The position numbers and the translations under genes were made by a program. Source: Pleomorphomonas carboxyditropha (GTDB lineage Bacteria; Pseudomonadota; Alphaproteobacteria; Rhizobiales; Pleomorphomonadaceae). From it: a stretch of DNA of 64,000 bases. Below the pieces are notes generated by a model. The model saw only the letters and a list, made by a program, of their open reading frames with translations. It did not search any database and was not told where the DNA came from. The stretch spans positions 52,172 through 116,171 of the forward strand of contig NZ_NQVN01000016.1 in NCBI RefSeq assembly GCF_002770725.1. Direction: 5' to 3'. Shown here one piece after another: positions 41,950 to 50,296 of the stretch. The number at the start of each line of letters is the position of its first letter. The stretch's first letter is position 1.

Positions 41950-43007
41950 GTTCCGTTGCCCGCCGCCTGTCTTTTCTTGATCGCTATCTGACCGTCTGGA
42001 TCTTTGCCGCCATGGCGATCGGCGTCGGCATCGGCTACGTCCTGCCGGGCGTCGAGGCGCTGATCAACTCCTTCCAGGTCGGCACCACCAACGTGCCGAT
42101 CGCCATCGGCCTTATCCTCATGATGTATCCGCCGTTCGCCAAGGTGCGTTACGAGGACCTGCCGGAGGTGTTCGCCGATGTGAAGGTTCTCGTCCTGTCG
42201 CTGGTCCAGAACTGGTTGATCGGACCGGTACTGATGTTCGCGCTGGCCATCATCTTCCTGCCGGACAAGCCCGAGTACATGGTCGGCCTGATCCTGATTG
42301 GCCTTGCCCGCTGCATCGCCATGGTGGTGGTCTGGAATGAACTGGCCAAGGGATCGACGGAATACGCGGCCGGTCTCGTCGCCTTCAACTCGATCTTCCA
42401 GGTGCTGTTCTACAGTGTCTTCGCCTGGTTCTTCGTCACCGTCCTGCCGCCGGTCTTTGGGCTGACGGGCTCCGTGGTGGCGATCTCCATTGGCGAGATC
42501 GCGAAAAGCGTCTTCATCTACCTCGGCATCCCCGCCATCGCCGGCGTGCTGACGAGGGTGATCATGCTCCGCTTCGTCTCCAAGGACTGGTATCACAGCC
42601 ATTTCGTGCCGAAGATCGGCCCCATCACGCTGATTGCGCTGCTGTTCACCATCGTCGTCATGTTCTCGCTGAAGGGGAACCTGATCCTGACCATCCCCGG
42701 CGATGTGGTGCGGATCGCCATTCCCTTGCTCATCTACTTCGTGGTGATGTTCGCGCTGAGCTTCGTGCTCTCGCTCAAGGCCGGCACGGACTACAAGCGC
42801 TGCACGACGCTGTGCTTCACGGCGGCCAGCAACAACTTCGAGCTGGCGATTGCAGTGGCCGTCGCGGTCTTCGGCATCAACTCTGGCGCGGCGTTCGCCG
42901 CCGTCATCGGTCCTCTGGTCGAAGTGCCGGTGATGATCGGTCTCGTCAACGTGGCGCTGTGGACGCGCCGCTTCTTCCCAGCCGAGAAGCTGTCGCTTCG
43001 CACCTGA
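41946..43007 (+). CDS. acr3: ACR3-family arsenite efflux permease
   Basis: This 353-residue protein with ten membrane segments exports As(III) using the proton gradient. The family markers are present: [20 protein letters not shown], the conserved Cys in [12 protein letters not shown] (Cys123), [12 protein letters not shown], and [20 protein letters not shown]. Length is normal. It is coupled by a four-base overlap to arsR-arsC and lies 16 bases before arsC-arsN. Confidence 0.96.
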   Translation: MSSVARRLSFLDRYLTVWIFAAMAIGVGIGYVLPGVEALINSFQVGTTNVPIAIGLILMMYPPFAKVRYEDLPEVFADVKVLVLSLVQNWLIGPVLMFALAIIFLPDKPEYMVGLILIGLARCIAMVVVWNELAKGSTEYAAGLVAFNSIFQVLFYSVFAWFFVTVLPPVFGLTGSVVAISIGEIAKSVFIYLGIPAIAGVLTRVIMLRFVSKDWYHSHFVPKIGPITLIALLFTIVVMFSLKGNLILTIPGDVVRIAIPLLIYFVVMFALSFVLSLKAGTDYKRCTTLCFTAASNNFELAIAVAVAVFGINSGAAFAAVIGPLVEVPVMIGLVNVALWTRRFFPAEKLSLRT

Positions 43008-43023
43008 ATAGAGGGCTCTCCGC

Positions 43024-43848
43024 ATGGATGTGACCATCTACCACAACCCTGCCTGCGGCACGTCGACGAACACGCTGGCCCTCATCCGCCACGCCGGCAT
43101 CGAGCCAACGGTGATCGAGTATCTGAAGGCGCCGCCCGATCGGGCGACGCTTCGGGGCCTGATCTCCCGGGCAGGGATGAAAGTCCACGACGCGCTGCGG
43201 CAGAAGGGTACGCCCTATGCTGAGCTGGGGCTTGGTCCCGATATGCCGGAGGATATCCTGCTCGATGCCATGATGGCGCACCCGATCCTGATCAACCGGC
43301 CGCTTGTGGTGACGCCGAAGGGTGTGAAGCTCTGCCGCCCCTCCGACATGGTGCTTGATCTCCTTCCGGAGGAGCCTCTGCCCGATTTCATCAAGGATGA
43401 CGGCGAGCCGGCGTTGCGTGACACAGCCGTGACCGGTGACGATGCTGGCCTCTTGGCCGCGCTCGCCGTAGCGGACCTGCCGACCTATGATCTATCGGAG
43501 CCCGGCCGGGCCTTCTTCGCCTTCCGGAGCCTTTTCGGCGAGCTTCTCGGCTACGGCGGATTCGAGCTGTATGGCGAGGAAGTCTTCCTGCGCTCCCTGG
43601 TCGTTCTGCCCGAACGGCGGGGTGCCGGCGTCGGCAAGGCGATTGTCGCCCGCCTGGCTCGGCGGGCCTTTGATCTCGGTGGCCGGCGCCTGTGGCTTCT
43701 GACCACAACGGCGGTACCGTTCTTCGAGACGATCAAGTTCAAACACGTCGATCGGGCGGACGCCCCGGCCAGTATTCTGGCAACGCGGCAGGCCCAAGGG
43801 CTCTGCCCGTCGTTGGCTGCCGTGCTCACGCGGCCGATTTATCTGTAG
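43024..43848 (+). CDS. Glutaredoxin-type ArsC fused to ArsN-like acetyltransferase
   Basis: This is a 274-residue fusion. Residues 1-125 are a glutaredoxin-dependent arsenate reductase: HNPACGTSTNTL (catalytic Cys11), PYAELGL, and NRPLVVTPKGVKLCRP. Residues 140-274 are a GNAT domain (LRSLVVLPERRGAGVGKAIVARL, LTTTAVPFFETIKFKHV) of the ArsN type, which in other systems acetylates organoarsenicals such as phosphinothricin-like or arsinothricin compounds. The operon thus holds two unrelated arsenate reductases. The gene converges on arsK with a 23-base overlap. Confidence 0.92.
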   Translation: MDVTIYHNPACGTSTNTLALIRHAGIEPTVIEYLKAPPDRATLRGLISRAGMKVHDALRQKGTPYAELGLGPDMPEDILLDAMMAHPILINRPLVVTPKGVKLCRPSDMVLDLLPEEPLPDFIKDDGEPALRDTAVTGDDAGLLAALAVADLPTYDLSEPGRAFFAFRSLFGELLGYGGFELYGEEVFLRSLVVLPERRGAGVGKAIVARLARRAFDLGGRRLWLLTTTAVPFFETIKFKHVDRADAPASILATRQAQGLCPSLAAVLTRPIYL

Positions 43849-45052
43849 AGACCGTGGCGTCCCATGGGACGCTACGGCGCATCCGGGCGATTTCCAGGAA
43901 GGCGGCAACGCCAAGACATCCGATGCCCACAAGCACGGCGAGAGCCCCTTCGGCGCCGATATGGTCGACCATGAAGGCGAACAGAAAGGGTGCGATGGCC
44001 CCTGCGAACTGTCGGGCCTGCGCCATCCTGCCCATCAGTGCGCCGTAACCCTCGCTGCCGAACAGCGCCAGCGGTAGCGTCCCCTGCACGATGCTCTTGA
44101 GACCCGAGCCGAAGCCCAGAAGCACGGCGAACACGACCGCGCCAGCGACGGCAGGCGCGGACAGGGCCAGCATCAGCACGGCAAGCGGCGCCGCGACGGC
44201 GGCGATGAGCGTAATCGAAAGCGGATGACGGCCGGCGCCAAACACCATGTTGACGAAGCGCACGCCGACCTGCGCCGGGCCAAACAGGGTTGAAACCAGA
44301 AGCGCCGCCGCACCGAGGCCAAGCCCCTGCAACACCGGCACCATCTGCGCCAGGAGCGCCGACAGGACTACGCTTGACAGCGCGAATCCGCTCGTTGCCA
44401 GCAGGAATAGGCGCGCGGTCGGCGTTGCTGATGGCGCACCCGAGTCCCCCTTAGGAGTCGCACGCGTCGGGTCGTGCGCGGGGCGTCGCCGAGCTAGCAC
44501 GATATGGATTGGCAGCGCCACGAAGACATTGAGCCCGGCATAGAATCCTAGAACGAGGCGCCAATCTAGCACGGTGACCAATTCCGAGGTCAGCGGCCAG
44601 AAGATCGTCGAGGCAAATCCGGCGATCAGTGTGAGATAGGTGATATGCGTCCGCGCCGCCTGGCCGCCAGTCTGAACCAAAGCTGTAAAGGCAGCCTCGT
44701 AGAGTATGAGCGGCGCCCCGACCTGCAAGGCTAGGAGCGCCGCCGCAAAGGTTATCGGCCCTGGCGCCAGGGCCATGCCGGCGAGCGCGGCGGCGGCAAT
44801 CGTCGATCCCGCCGCCATCAACCGGCCGGCACCGCGCCGGTCCATCTGTCGGCCGCTCCATGGCGACACGGCCCCGCCGATCAGGAGCGTTCCGGAAAAG
44901 AGCCCGAACAGCCAGGATGTCGGCAGGCCGAAGCTTGCGCCAACGCGATCAGCGACGATGGCAAAGCTGTAGTAGGTCGTACCATAGCCGATGATCTGGG
45001 TCAGACCGAGCAGGCTGACGACGACAGCCGGGGACAGGCGCGGCGCCGGCAC
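43826..45052 (-). CDS. arsK: MFS transporter, ArsK-like
   Basis: This 408-residue protein has 12 hydrophobic segments. The start VVSLLGLTQIIGYGTTYYSFAIVADRVGASFGL and helix 2-3 loop SPWSGRQMDRRGAGRLMAAG resemble ArsK, an MFS exporter of trivalent arsenicals and antimonite described from Agrobacterium. The assignment rests on resemblance and on its place between arsC and arsM. It lies three bases after the arsR-arsM gene on the same strand. Confidence 0.75.
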   Translation of the reverse strand: MPAPRLSPAVVVSLLGLTQIIGYGTTYYSFAIVADRVGASFGLPTSWLFGLFSGTLLIGGAVSPWSGRQMDRRGAGRLMAAGSTIAAAALAGMALAPGPITFAAALLALQVGAPLILYEAAFTALVQTGGQAARTHITYLTLIAGFASTIFWPLTSELVTVLDWRLVLGFYAGLNVFVALPIHIVLARRRPAHDPTRATPKGDSGAPSATPTARLFLLATSGFALSSVVLSALLAQMVPVLQGLGLGAAALLVSTLFGPAQVGVRFVNMVFGAGRHPLSITLIAAVAAPLAVLMLALSAPAVAGAVVFAVLLGFGSGLKSIVQGTLPLALFGSEGYGALMGRMAQARQFAGAIAPFLFAFMVDHIGAEGALAVLVGIGCLGVAAFLEIARMRRSVPWDATVSTDKSAA

Positions 45053-45055
45053 CGA

Positions 45056-46234
45056 CTAGACGGTGCCGGGTTTGGTTGCCCGCACGAAGGCGCTGAAGAT
45101 CTTGCCATCGACCTGCGCCGCCAAAGCGTCAACATCGAGGTCCTTGTTGACCAGGAATCCGCGCGCATCCTCGGCCCGATAGATGCGGGTCGGCTCAACA
45201 TCGATGTTGACGAAGCCGGCCGCTGCCAGCTTACCGCGATAGTCGTCTTCATCGAGCGCGCCGGCAATGCAGCCTGCCCAGGCCAGAACGTCCTTGCGGA
45301 TCGGCGCGGGGATGTCGCCCCGCGTCACCACATCGGACACCGCAAAGCGGCCGCCGGGCCTAAGTACCCGGAAGGCTTCCCGCAGAACCTGGCTCTTGTC
45401 GGCCGACAGGTTGATGACACAGTTCGAGATGATGACATCCACGGAGCCGTCAGGCAGCGGAATCGCCTCGATCTCGCCTTTCAGGAACTCGACGTTCTCA
45501 GCGCCGGCTTGGCGTTGATTGTCCCGCGCCAGCGCCAGCATCTCGTCCGTCATGTCGAGACCGTAGGCCTTGCCGGTCGGACCAACGCGCTTGGCCGACA
45601 GCAGAACGTCAATGCCTCCGCCCGAGCCTAGATCAAGCACCACCTCACCGGCCTTCAGCTCGGCGAGTGCGGTCGGGTTACCGCAGCCGAGCGAGGCCAA
45701 TACGACCTTCTCAGGCAGGCTGCCCGCCTCGATCGCGGAATAGAGATCGGAGGTCACCGGGTTCTTGGCCGTGCCCTCGGTCGAGCAGCAGCTCGTTCCG
45801 CAGCCGCAACTGCCGCCGCTTCCGGCCTTGAGCGCCGCCTCGGCGTACTTCTCGCGCACGACTTCCTTGATCGAGCTTTCCGACATGATGTTCTCCTCGC
45901 AACAGGTAACCTTTTCGGGGGAGACGGCCTTGTTCCGGGTGCAGCACTCGGCGAACAGGAACGCGAGAATGCTCTCCAGCGCCTCGGCATTGGCCGAGTA
46001 GCGGAGGAAATTGCTTTCCCGCTTCACGTTCACCAAACCCTCGTTCTTCAACTTGTCGAGATGATGGGAGAGTGTGGACGGGGCGATGCCCAGCTCGCTA
46101 CCCAATTCGCCGACGACGAGCCCATGAGGATGGGCCGCCAAGAGCAGGCGAACGATCCGCAAGCGGGTTTCGGTGCCCAGCGCCGCCATCATGTCGGCGA
46201 AGCGGGCAAGTTCCTGATCGGGGTCAGTCGTCAT
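45056..46234 (-). CDS. ArsR repressor fused to arsenite methyltransferase ArsM
   Basis: This is a 392-residue fusion. Residues 1-115 are an ArsR-type winged helix ([30 protein letters not shown]) with Cys pairs at 97-98 and 111-112. Residues 117-392 are Ars[13 protein letters not shown] motif [12 protein letters not shown], and the three catalytic Cys in LGCGNP (184), SNCVINL (272) and WAGCIAG (322). ArsM methylates As(III) stepwise with SAM. An internal ATG at 45884-45886 has GAGGAG six bases upstream, so ArsM may also be made alone. The repressor half probably binds its own promoter at 46244-46275. Confidence 0.93.
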   Translation of the reverse strand: MTTDPDQELARFADMMAALGTETRLRIVRLLLAAHPHGLVVGELGSELGIAPSTLSHHLDKLKNEGLVNVKRESNFLRYSANAEALESILAFLFAECCTRNKAVSPEKVTCCEENIMSESSIKEVVREKYAEAALKAGSGGSCGCGTSCCSTEGTAKNPVTSDLYSAIEAGSLPEKVVLASLGCGNPTALAELKAGEVVLDLGSGGGIDVLLSAKRVGPTGKAYGLDMTDEMLALARDNQRQAGAENVEFLKGEIEAIPLPDGSVDVIISNCVINLSADKSQVLREAFRVLRPGGRFAVSDVVTRGDIPAPIRKDVLAWAGCIAGALDEDDYRGKLAAAGFVNIDVEPTRIYRAEDARGFLVNKDLDVDALAAQVDGKIFSAFVRATKPGTV

Positions 46235-46243
46235 GGTATCTCC

Positions 46244-46275
46244 TTCTGTATTTCTATAATTGCAGAATTACAGAA
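46244..46275. promoter_or_regulatory. Inverted repeat upstream of arsR-arsM
   Basis: TTCTGTA (46244-46250) and TACAGAA (46269-46275) are perfect seven-base arms 18 bases apart in an AT-rich stretch directly before the start. It is a plausible ArsR operator, different in sequence from the one at 41053. From 46276 to 46470 no gene is seen. Confidence 0.55.
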
Positions 46276-46470
46276 TGTAAAGGCGAACCCAGAAGCAGAG
46301 CAGAGGCATTCAGAAGTGCGGAAGTTCCCCTTTTCTGCGTCTCGCAGGGAGTCCTTGCCTTAACCGATTACTGAATAGCTCCGAGTTTCGGAGGCACCCT
46401 CGGGTTGGCTTTTCTGCTGCTTTTTTGATCGCGACGGCGACGGCATCCCTTTCGCGGTCATGGGCAGATA

Positions 46471-46545
46471 AAGCCGGAGCAACAGGAGATTGACTGGCTG
46501 CGTAAGGAAGTCGCGAAGCTGAAGGCGGAGCGTGACATCCTAAAA
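46471..46545 (+). pseudogene. IS3-family OrfA fragment
   Basis: Twenty-five codons read KPEQQEIDWLRKEVAKLK followed by AERDILK, the coiled-coil end of an IS3-family OrfA (leucine-zipper region). Nothing else of the transposase or of the terminal repeats is left. From 46546 to 46986 no coding region is supported; it ends in the ribosome site (AAAAGGA) of the DUF736 gene. Confidence 0.75.
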
Positions 46546-46986
46546 CTGGCGGATGTCATCTCTCTGCCGGCTGCTGCGACGTTTGATCGCGCGCGCCCAT
46601 ATGAATACCCACGCGGTCGGGCTATCGGGCGTTTGTTCGCTTGGGTAGCCGCGCTTCGATGTGAGTCTCGCCGACAGACGCAATGCCGACTGGACCAATG
46701 AGGCTTCACATTCCTTTCCCGTCTGCTGGCCGACCCTTCTGCGGGCTCGATGTGGCATGTCTGACCGGAGCACGGCTTCGCCTCGATCGTCTTCCCGCAA
46801 CTTTCGTTCAAAACTTTCTTCCCCTGCTCACAGGCTCGCATTCCTCGCGAAACAACAAAGCTTTGTCCGAACGTCCTCCACATGCGTTTCGGCTCTGACG
46901 AGTGCGGTCCGATCGTCCCCGATCTTTTCGACTGCCATCGAGGCCGCGAAGGGCGCGGTCCGAAACGAGCGAAAAGGAACATCATC

Positions 46987-47299
46987 ATGGCGACCATCGG
47001 TTCTTTCACCGCCTCCGACATCTTTCACCGGTTCGATCCGCACGCTGACGCTTAACGTCAAGGCTCGCTTCCAGCGCGTCGACAACCCTTCGGACAAGGG
47101 GCCGCACTACCGCATCTACGCGGCCGGCAATGTTGAACTGGGCGCAGCCTGGCAGAAGCGCTCGGAACAGACCGACCGGGACTACCTCTCGGTCAAGCTC
47201 GACGATCCGAGCTTCCCGGCTCCGATCTACGCGACGCTTTCCGAGGTCGAGGGCGAGACCGGCTTCCAGCTCATCTGGTCTCGTCCCAACAGGGACTGA
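46987..47299 (+). pseudogene. DUF736 family gene, frameshifted near its start
   Basis: ATG 46987 with AAAAGGA upstream begins [10 protein letters not shown] as in DUF736 proteins. After about 12 codons the frame shifts by one, and the remainder of the family pattern ([18 protein letters not shown] ... [20 protein letters not shown] ... [11 protein letters not shown]) continues in another frame to 47299. Compared with the family, about two bases are missing around 47017-47026. Either the gene is dead or there is a sequencing error. DUF736 proteins are small, common on rhizobial plasmids, and of unknown function. Confidence 0.8.
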
Positions 47300-47314
47300 C
47301 ACCTCGGGCGCAGG

Positions 47315-47340
47315 CGGCCCCGCCCATCGCGGCGGGGCCG
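47315..47340 (+). terminator. Strong GC hairpin after the DUF736 gene
   Basis: CGGCCCCGCC and GGCGGGGCCG form a perfect ten-base-pair stem with a six-base loop, 16 bases after the stop. No T-run follows, so it may stabilise the 3' end rather than terminate by itself. Confidence 0.5.
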
Positions 47341-47504
47341 GTGCGACGGGCCAAGCCAACTGTGCCGCCGCATCGAAAGGGGCGCAATTGGCGCCGCCGC
47401 TGGATGCCTCTCTTTGGAAGCCCGGAGAACCTGTGTAGAGTGAAAACACATGTTCGACGCGGTCATTGCGGCCGCCGAACGATAACAACTTCACCGGTGT
47501 TTCC

Positions 47505-48146
47505 ATGCTCTCCCATCAGCTGCTTCGCAACCACGCGGGCATCGTGCTCATAGGGGACTATGGCACTCTCCGGCTGCTGAACGAGGTTGTTCGAGACGTT
47601 AATGAGCGTTCACCGCTCGTTCGGGACAAAGAGGGTGCTTTTCTTGTACTCGCCCATGACGCCCGGAAAGCCTACGAGCAGCAGCGTGAGATTATTCAAC
47701 CGCCGGAGCATTTCGAAGAAATCGGCGTCCGCTACGGCGTGGCGATCCTCTGGCCAGTTCTTCTCCCGCAGCAGCGGATGCTCCGGGAATCTCTTGCCTG
47801 GATCGACCACGGAAAGAAGCACCAAGCGATCACCTATGCCCTCGAAGCCGTCATTGAAGAGGCGCTAAGGGAAGACTTCGGCTCGAGAGAGCCAGCTGTG
47901 ACCGAGGCTTGGCAACGGCTCGATCCAGCGCATCTCGGCTTTTTCGAAAGGTTGCATACACGCGGCGCTCTGTTTTGTTCCTGGACGAAGAGCCAACGGC
48001 GCCAGCTCTTGCCGAGCCTTCTGTGGAGCTTCCACCCACTTTTCGGGGTTGGCGCTGGCGCCTATCCTTTTGGTCCCAACGAGCAGGTGACACCAGAGGA
48101 TCTGGCCGCCTGGGAGGGCTACGAATGGCCTGATCCCAAGCTCTAG
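47505..48146 (+). CDS. Hypothetical protein (possibly DUF6904-like)
   Basis: This 213-residue protein starts at ATG 47505 (MLSHQLLRNHAGIVLIGDYGTLRLLNEVVRDVNERSPL); a TTG 13 codons upstream is possible. The sequence continues KEGAFLVLAHDARKAYEQQRE and ends with PEDLAAWEGYEWPDPKL. I recall related proteins of unknown function on plasmids and in genomic islands, but the family number is uncertain. No catalytic motif is visible. Confidence 0.6.
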   Translation: MLSHQLLRNHAGIVLIGDYGTLRLLNEVVRDVNERSPLVRDKEGAFLVLAHDARKAYEQQREIIQPPEHFEEIGVRYGVAILWPVLLPQQRMLRESLAWIDHGKKHQAITYALEAVIEEALREDFGSREPAVTEAWQRLDPAHLGFFERLHTRGALFCSWTKSQRRQLLPSLLWSFHPLFGVGAGAYPFGPNEQVTPEDLAAWEGYEWPDPKL

Positions 48147-48223
48147 GCGGACCGGGACGAGTGATCTTCCGGTGGGCGGCCTTAATGCAAGCCCGAATGG
48201 GCGGCGGCCCATTGTCCGGCCTT

Positions 48224-48736
48224 TCACCTGAACAGCATTTCTATATCGGTCATTGCACGAAACAGCTTCAGAGGCTGGTCCGGAAATGGCTGGAAGCTCT
48301 CGCGCTCATAGAAGCGCTTGGCGGCTTGATCCTTGGCATCGACGATGACCGCGAACGAGGCGATCTCGCTACATACTGCCCGATAGAGCGCGTCTGCCAG
48401 AAGAAATCGGCCGTAGCCCTTGCCTTGGTGCCGTTGATCGACGGCGAGCCGGCCGAGCAACGTCGCCGGGATGAGTGGATAGCGCGGTAGCTTGCGGGTG
48501 AGGGCGTTCGGCAATTCTGGCAAGCGGATCGCCGTCGCCGACAGCGTGTAGAAGCCTGCAATGTTGCCATCGGCCAGAACCAGCACGAAGGGCGCGGCGA
48601 CCCTCTTGCGCGCCTCTTGTCCGGCCTGCGTCCGAAAATAACGGTCGAGCGGCTCCACGCCGCACGCAAACTCCGTGCGATCGTGAATGGCGCTGAGAGC
48701 CTCGATGCGCGGAATGTCCGCCGCTTCCCCTTCCAC
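48224..48736 (-). CDS. GNAT-type toxin (TacT/AtaT-like)
   Basis: This 170-residue acetyltransferase has a GTG start. The acetyl-CoA site is LGRLAVDQRHQGKGYGRFLL. The N-terminal FACGVEPLDRYFRTQAGQEARKRVAAPFVL and the tail AKRFYERESFQPFPDQPLKLF are the pattern of toxins that acetylate aminoacyl-tRNA. It lies three bases after its DUF1778 antitoxin gene. Confidence 0.9.
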   Translation of the reverse strand: MEGEAADIPRIEALSAIHDRTEFACGVEPLDRYFRTQAGQEARKRVAAPFVLVLADGNIAGFYTLSATAIRLPELPNALTRKLPRYPLIPATLLGRLAVDQRHQGKGYGRFLLADALYRAVCSEIASFAVIVDAKDQAAKRFYERESFQPFPDQPLKLFRAMTDIEMLFR

Positions 48737-48739
48737 TTG

Positions 48740-49042
48740 TCAGACGCCCGTCTTTTCGCGGTAGAGGCGGATCGTTTCGCGCAGCCGTTCGTTGACCGGC
48801 CGCGGTTCAGTCAACGCCTTCACGAAGGCCTCGCTATCCCGCACGGAGAGCGATAGATGCTGATGTTCCTCGATGGCACGCCGCGCCGCGTCCTGGACGC
48901 TCGTCAGAACGAAATCCGTGACCGTGCGCCCCTGCAGTGCCGCCGCGTGCTCGATGAGGCGCTTCTGGTCAGAGGTGACGCGCGTTTCCAGGCGCTCTCC
49001 CCGGACCCGACCGGAAGAGGATTTCTTAGCCGCTTCAGCCAT
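48740..49042 (-). CDS. DUF1778 antitoxin (TacA-like)
   Basis: This is a 100-residue ribbon-helix-helix antitoxin. ERLETRVTSDQKRLIEHAAALQGRTVTDFVLTSVQDAARRAIEEHQ is the DUF1778 signature. The C-terminal segment (SEAFVKALTEPRPVNERLRETIRLYRE) is the toxin-neutralising region seen in TacA-type proteins. It is the first gene of the pair and its complex should repress the promoter upstream. Confidence 0.92.
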   Translation of the reverse strand: MAEAAKKSSSGRVRGERLETRVTSDQKRLIEHAAALQGRTVTDFVLTSVQDAARRAIEEHQHLSLSVRDSEAFVKALTEPRPVNERLRETIRLYREKTGV

Positions 49043-49188
49043 TTTCTCGGTCTCCTATTCGTGCATTATGTACGGCCAGTGGCCGGGAAAATCAACAAAT
49101 AGTTGATTCCTGCGCGGCGCTCTGGCGGAGACTCAAGACGGTAGCCGACGTGCGGCTCTCGAGCCTCCGCACCGGTCTCTTTCAGAAA

Positions 49189-49205
49189 ATACAGAAATGC
49201 TGTAT
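49189..49205. promoter_or_regulatory. Operator-like inverted repeat before the Phd-type gene
   Basis: ATACAG-AAATG-CTGTAT has perfect six-base arms and lies 31 bases before the start at 49237. Such a dyad fits autoregulation by a Phd/YefM antitoxin. Confidence 0.55.
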
Positions 49206-49236
49206 ATGATGGGAATACAAGATCAAGGAGGCCGCC

Positions 49237-49503
49237 ATGCCCGTTGACGCATCCTACACGACGAGCGATCTTTCGCGGAAATCAGGCGACATCATCGCCG
49301 AGGCCTTGCGCCGGCCGGTGACCATCACCCAGCGCAACAAGCCGCGCCTCGTGATCCTCAATATCGAGGATTACGAGAAGCTTCTGAAGCGCTCCGACAC
49401 CCGGTCGGTCGGAACGATCGAGACCATGCCGGATGATCTCTTGAGCGAGTTCGAATCGGCGGTCGAAGTCTACACGCGCGAAGATGAACCCTCGCGGTCA
49501 TGA
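49237..49503 (+). CDS. Phd/YefM-type antitoxin
   Basis: This is an 88-residue antitoxin. SYTTSDLSRKSGDIIAEALRRPVTITQRNKPRLVILNIEDYEKLL is the Phd/YefM fold with its typical QRNKPRLVIL strand. The C-terminus is acidic and extended (MPDDLLSEFESAVEVYTREDEPS). It overlaps the next gene by four bases, and a dyad lies upstream. Confidence 0.92.
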   Translation: MPVDASYTTSDLSRKSGDIIAEALRRPVTITQRNKPRLVILNIEDYEKLLKRSDTRSVGTIETMPDDLLSEFESAVEVYTREDEPSRS

Positions 49504-49913
49504 GCTTCGAACAGCTCCAGACCGGTGTCGTCCTTCGCTACGCCTATCTCTGGGCGCGCCAATCCAAGGCGGGTGAAAAGGAGGGACGCAAAGACCGACC
49601 CGTCGCGGTCGGCGTTCGACTCGCACGCAAGAGCGGTGATCTGATCCTGTTCTTTCCCATCACGTCCAAGGAGCCGGAAGCGTCCCGGTTCGCCGCCGAG
49701 ATTCCGCCCATCGAAAAGCGCCGGGCGGGCCTCGATGCCGACATGCGCCTCTGGCTTATCCTCGACGAGTACAACACCGACATCGTCGGCCAATCCTTCT
49801 ATCTTGAGCCGGCGCCGCCGCTCGGCAGCTTCAGCAAGGCATTCTTTCTGCCATTGCTGCGTGCTCTCGTGGCGCGGCGCAAGACGACGACCGAAGTCAA
49901 CAGGTTCAGGTGA
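49500..49913 (+). CDS. PemK/MazF-like toxin partner
   Basis: This 137-residue protein is coupled to the Phd-type gene by an ATGA overlap. The N-terminus GVVLRYAYLWARQSKAGEKEGRKDRPVAVGVRL followed by DLILFFPITSKEP resembles the beta-barrel of PemK/MazF-like growth inhibitors, with the RPV and PITS segments in place. The pairing of a Phd-type antitoxin with this toxin type is a mixed combination, but such swaps are known. Activity is inferred. Confidence 0.7.
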   Translation: MSFEQLQTGVVLRYAYLWARQSKAGEKEGRKDRPVAVGVRLARKSGDLILFFPITSKEPEASRFAAEIPPIEKRRAGLDADMRLWLILDEYNTDIVGQSFYLEPAPPLGSFSKAFFLPLLRALVARRKTTTEVNRFR

Positions 49914-50154
49914 GGCACTCGCGATATCCGCGGCTCGCCTTCTGACGCTGGATCTTCGCAAAGTACGCCAGCGCCTCTTCCTCTTGCGAGAAGCTCATCG
50001 CCCTCATCTGGCCGCGCGTGCCGATGCGGCCCCAGCGCCGTGTCAGGCAGACATCGCCGAACAGCGTCGGCTCGATCGACAGCGCGTAGAAGCGCGCCAT
50101 GTTGCGGGTGGCATCTCGGTGTTCGATATAGAGATGGCGAGAGGTTGCAGTCAT
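49906..50154 (-). CDS. WGR-domain protein
   Basis: This 82-residue protein starts at ATG 50152-50154 (MTATSRHLYIEHRDATRNMARFY). It is essentially one WGR domain (ALSIEPTLFGDVCLTRRWGRIGTRGQ), ending AYFAKIQRQKASRGYRECL. WGR domains occur in PARPs and in bacterial proteins and probably bind nucleic acid ends. Its 3' end overlaps the toxin gene by eight bases. The frame is open further upstream, but that sequence does not look conserved. Confidence 0.85.
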   Translation of the reverse strand: MTATSRHLYIEHRDATRNMARFYALSIEPTLFGDVCLTRRWGRIGTRGQMRAMSFSQEEEALAYFAKIQRQKASRGYRECLT

Positions 50155-50296
50155 ACAGCAAGGATCGCCAATCGATGCCATCGCGTCCAACGACAGTTTT
50201 GAATCGATGGGGTGACGTCGATTCATGGCCGTGATGGGTCGCGAGTTCCATCAGGCGGTGCTCGACCAGGAAGCATAAAAGGCCATTCGGTCGGGC

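Noticed and set aside
41817..43037. 406-codon open frame on the minus strand
   Set aside because: It is antisense to acr3. The product is almost all charged residues and lacks any fold-like pattern.
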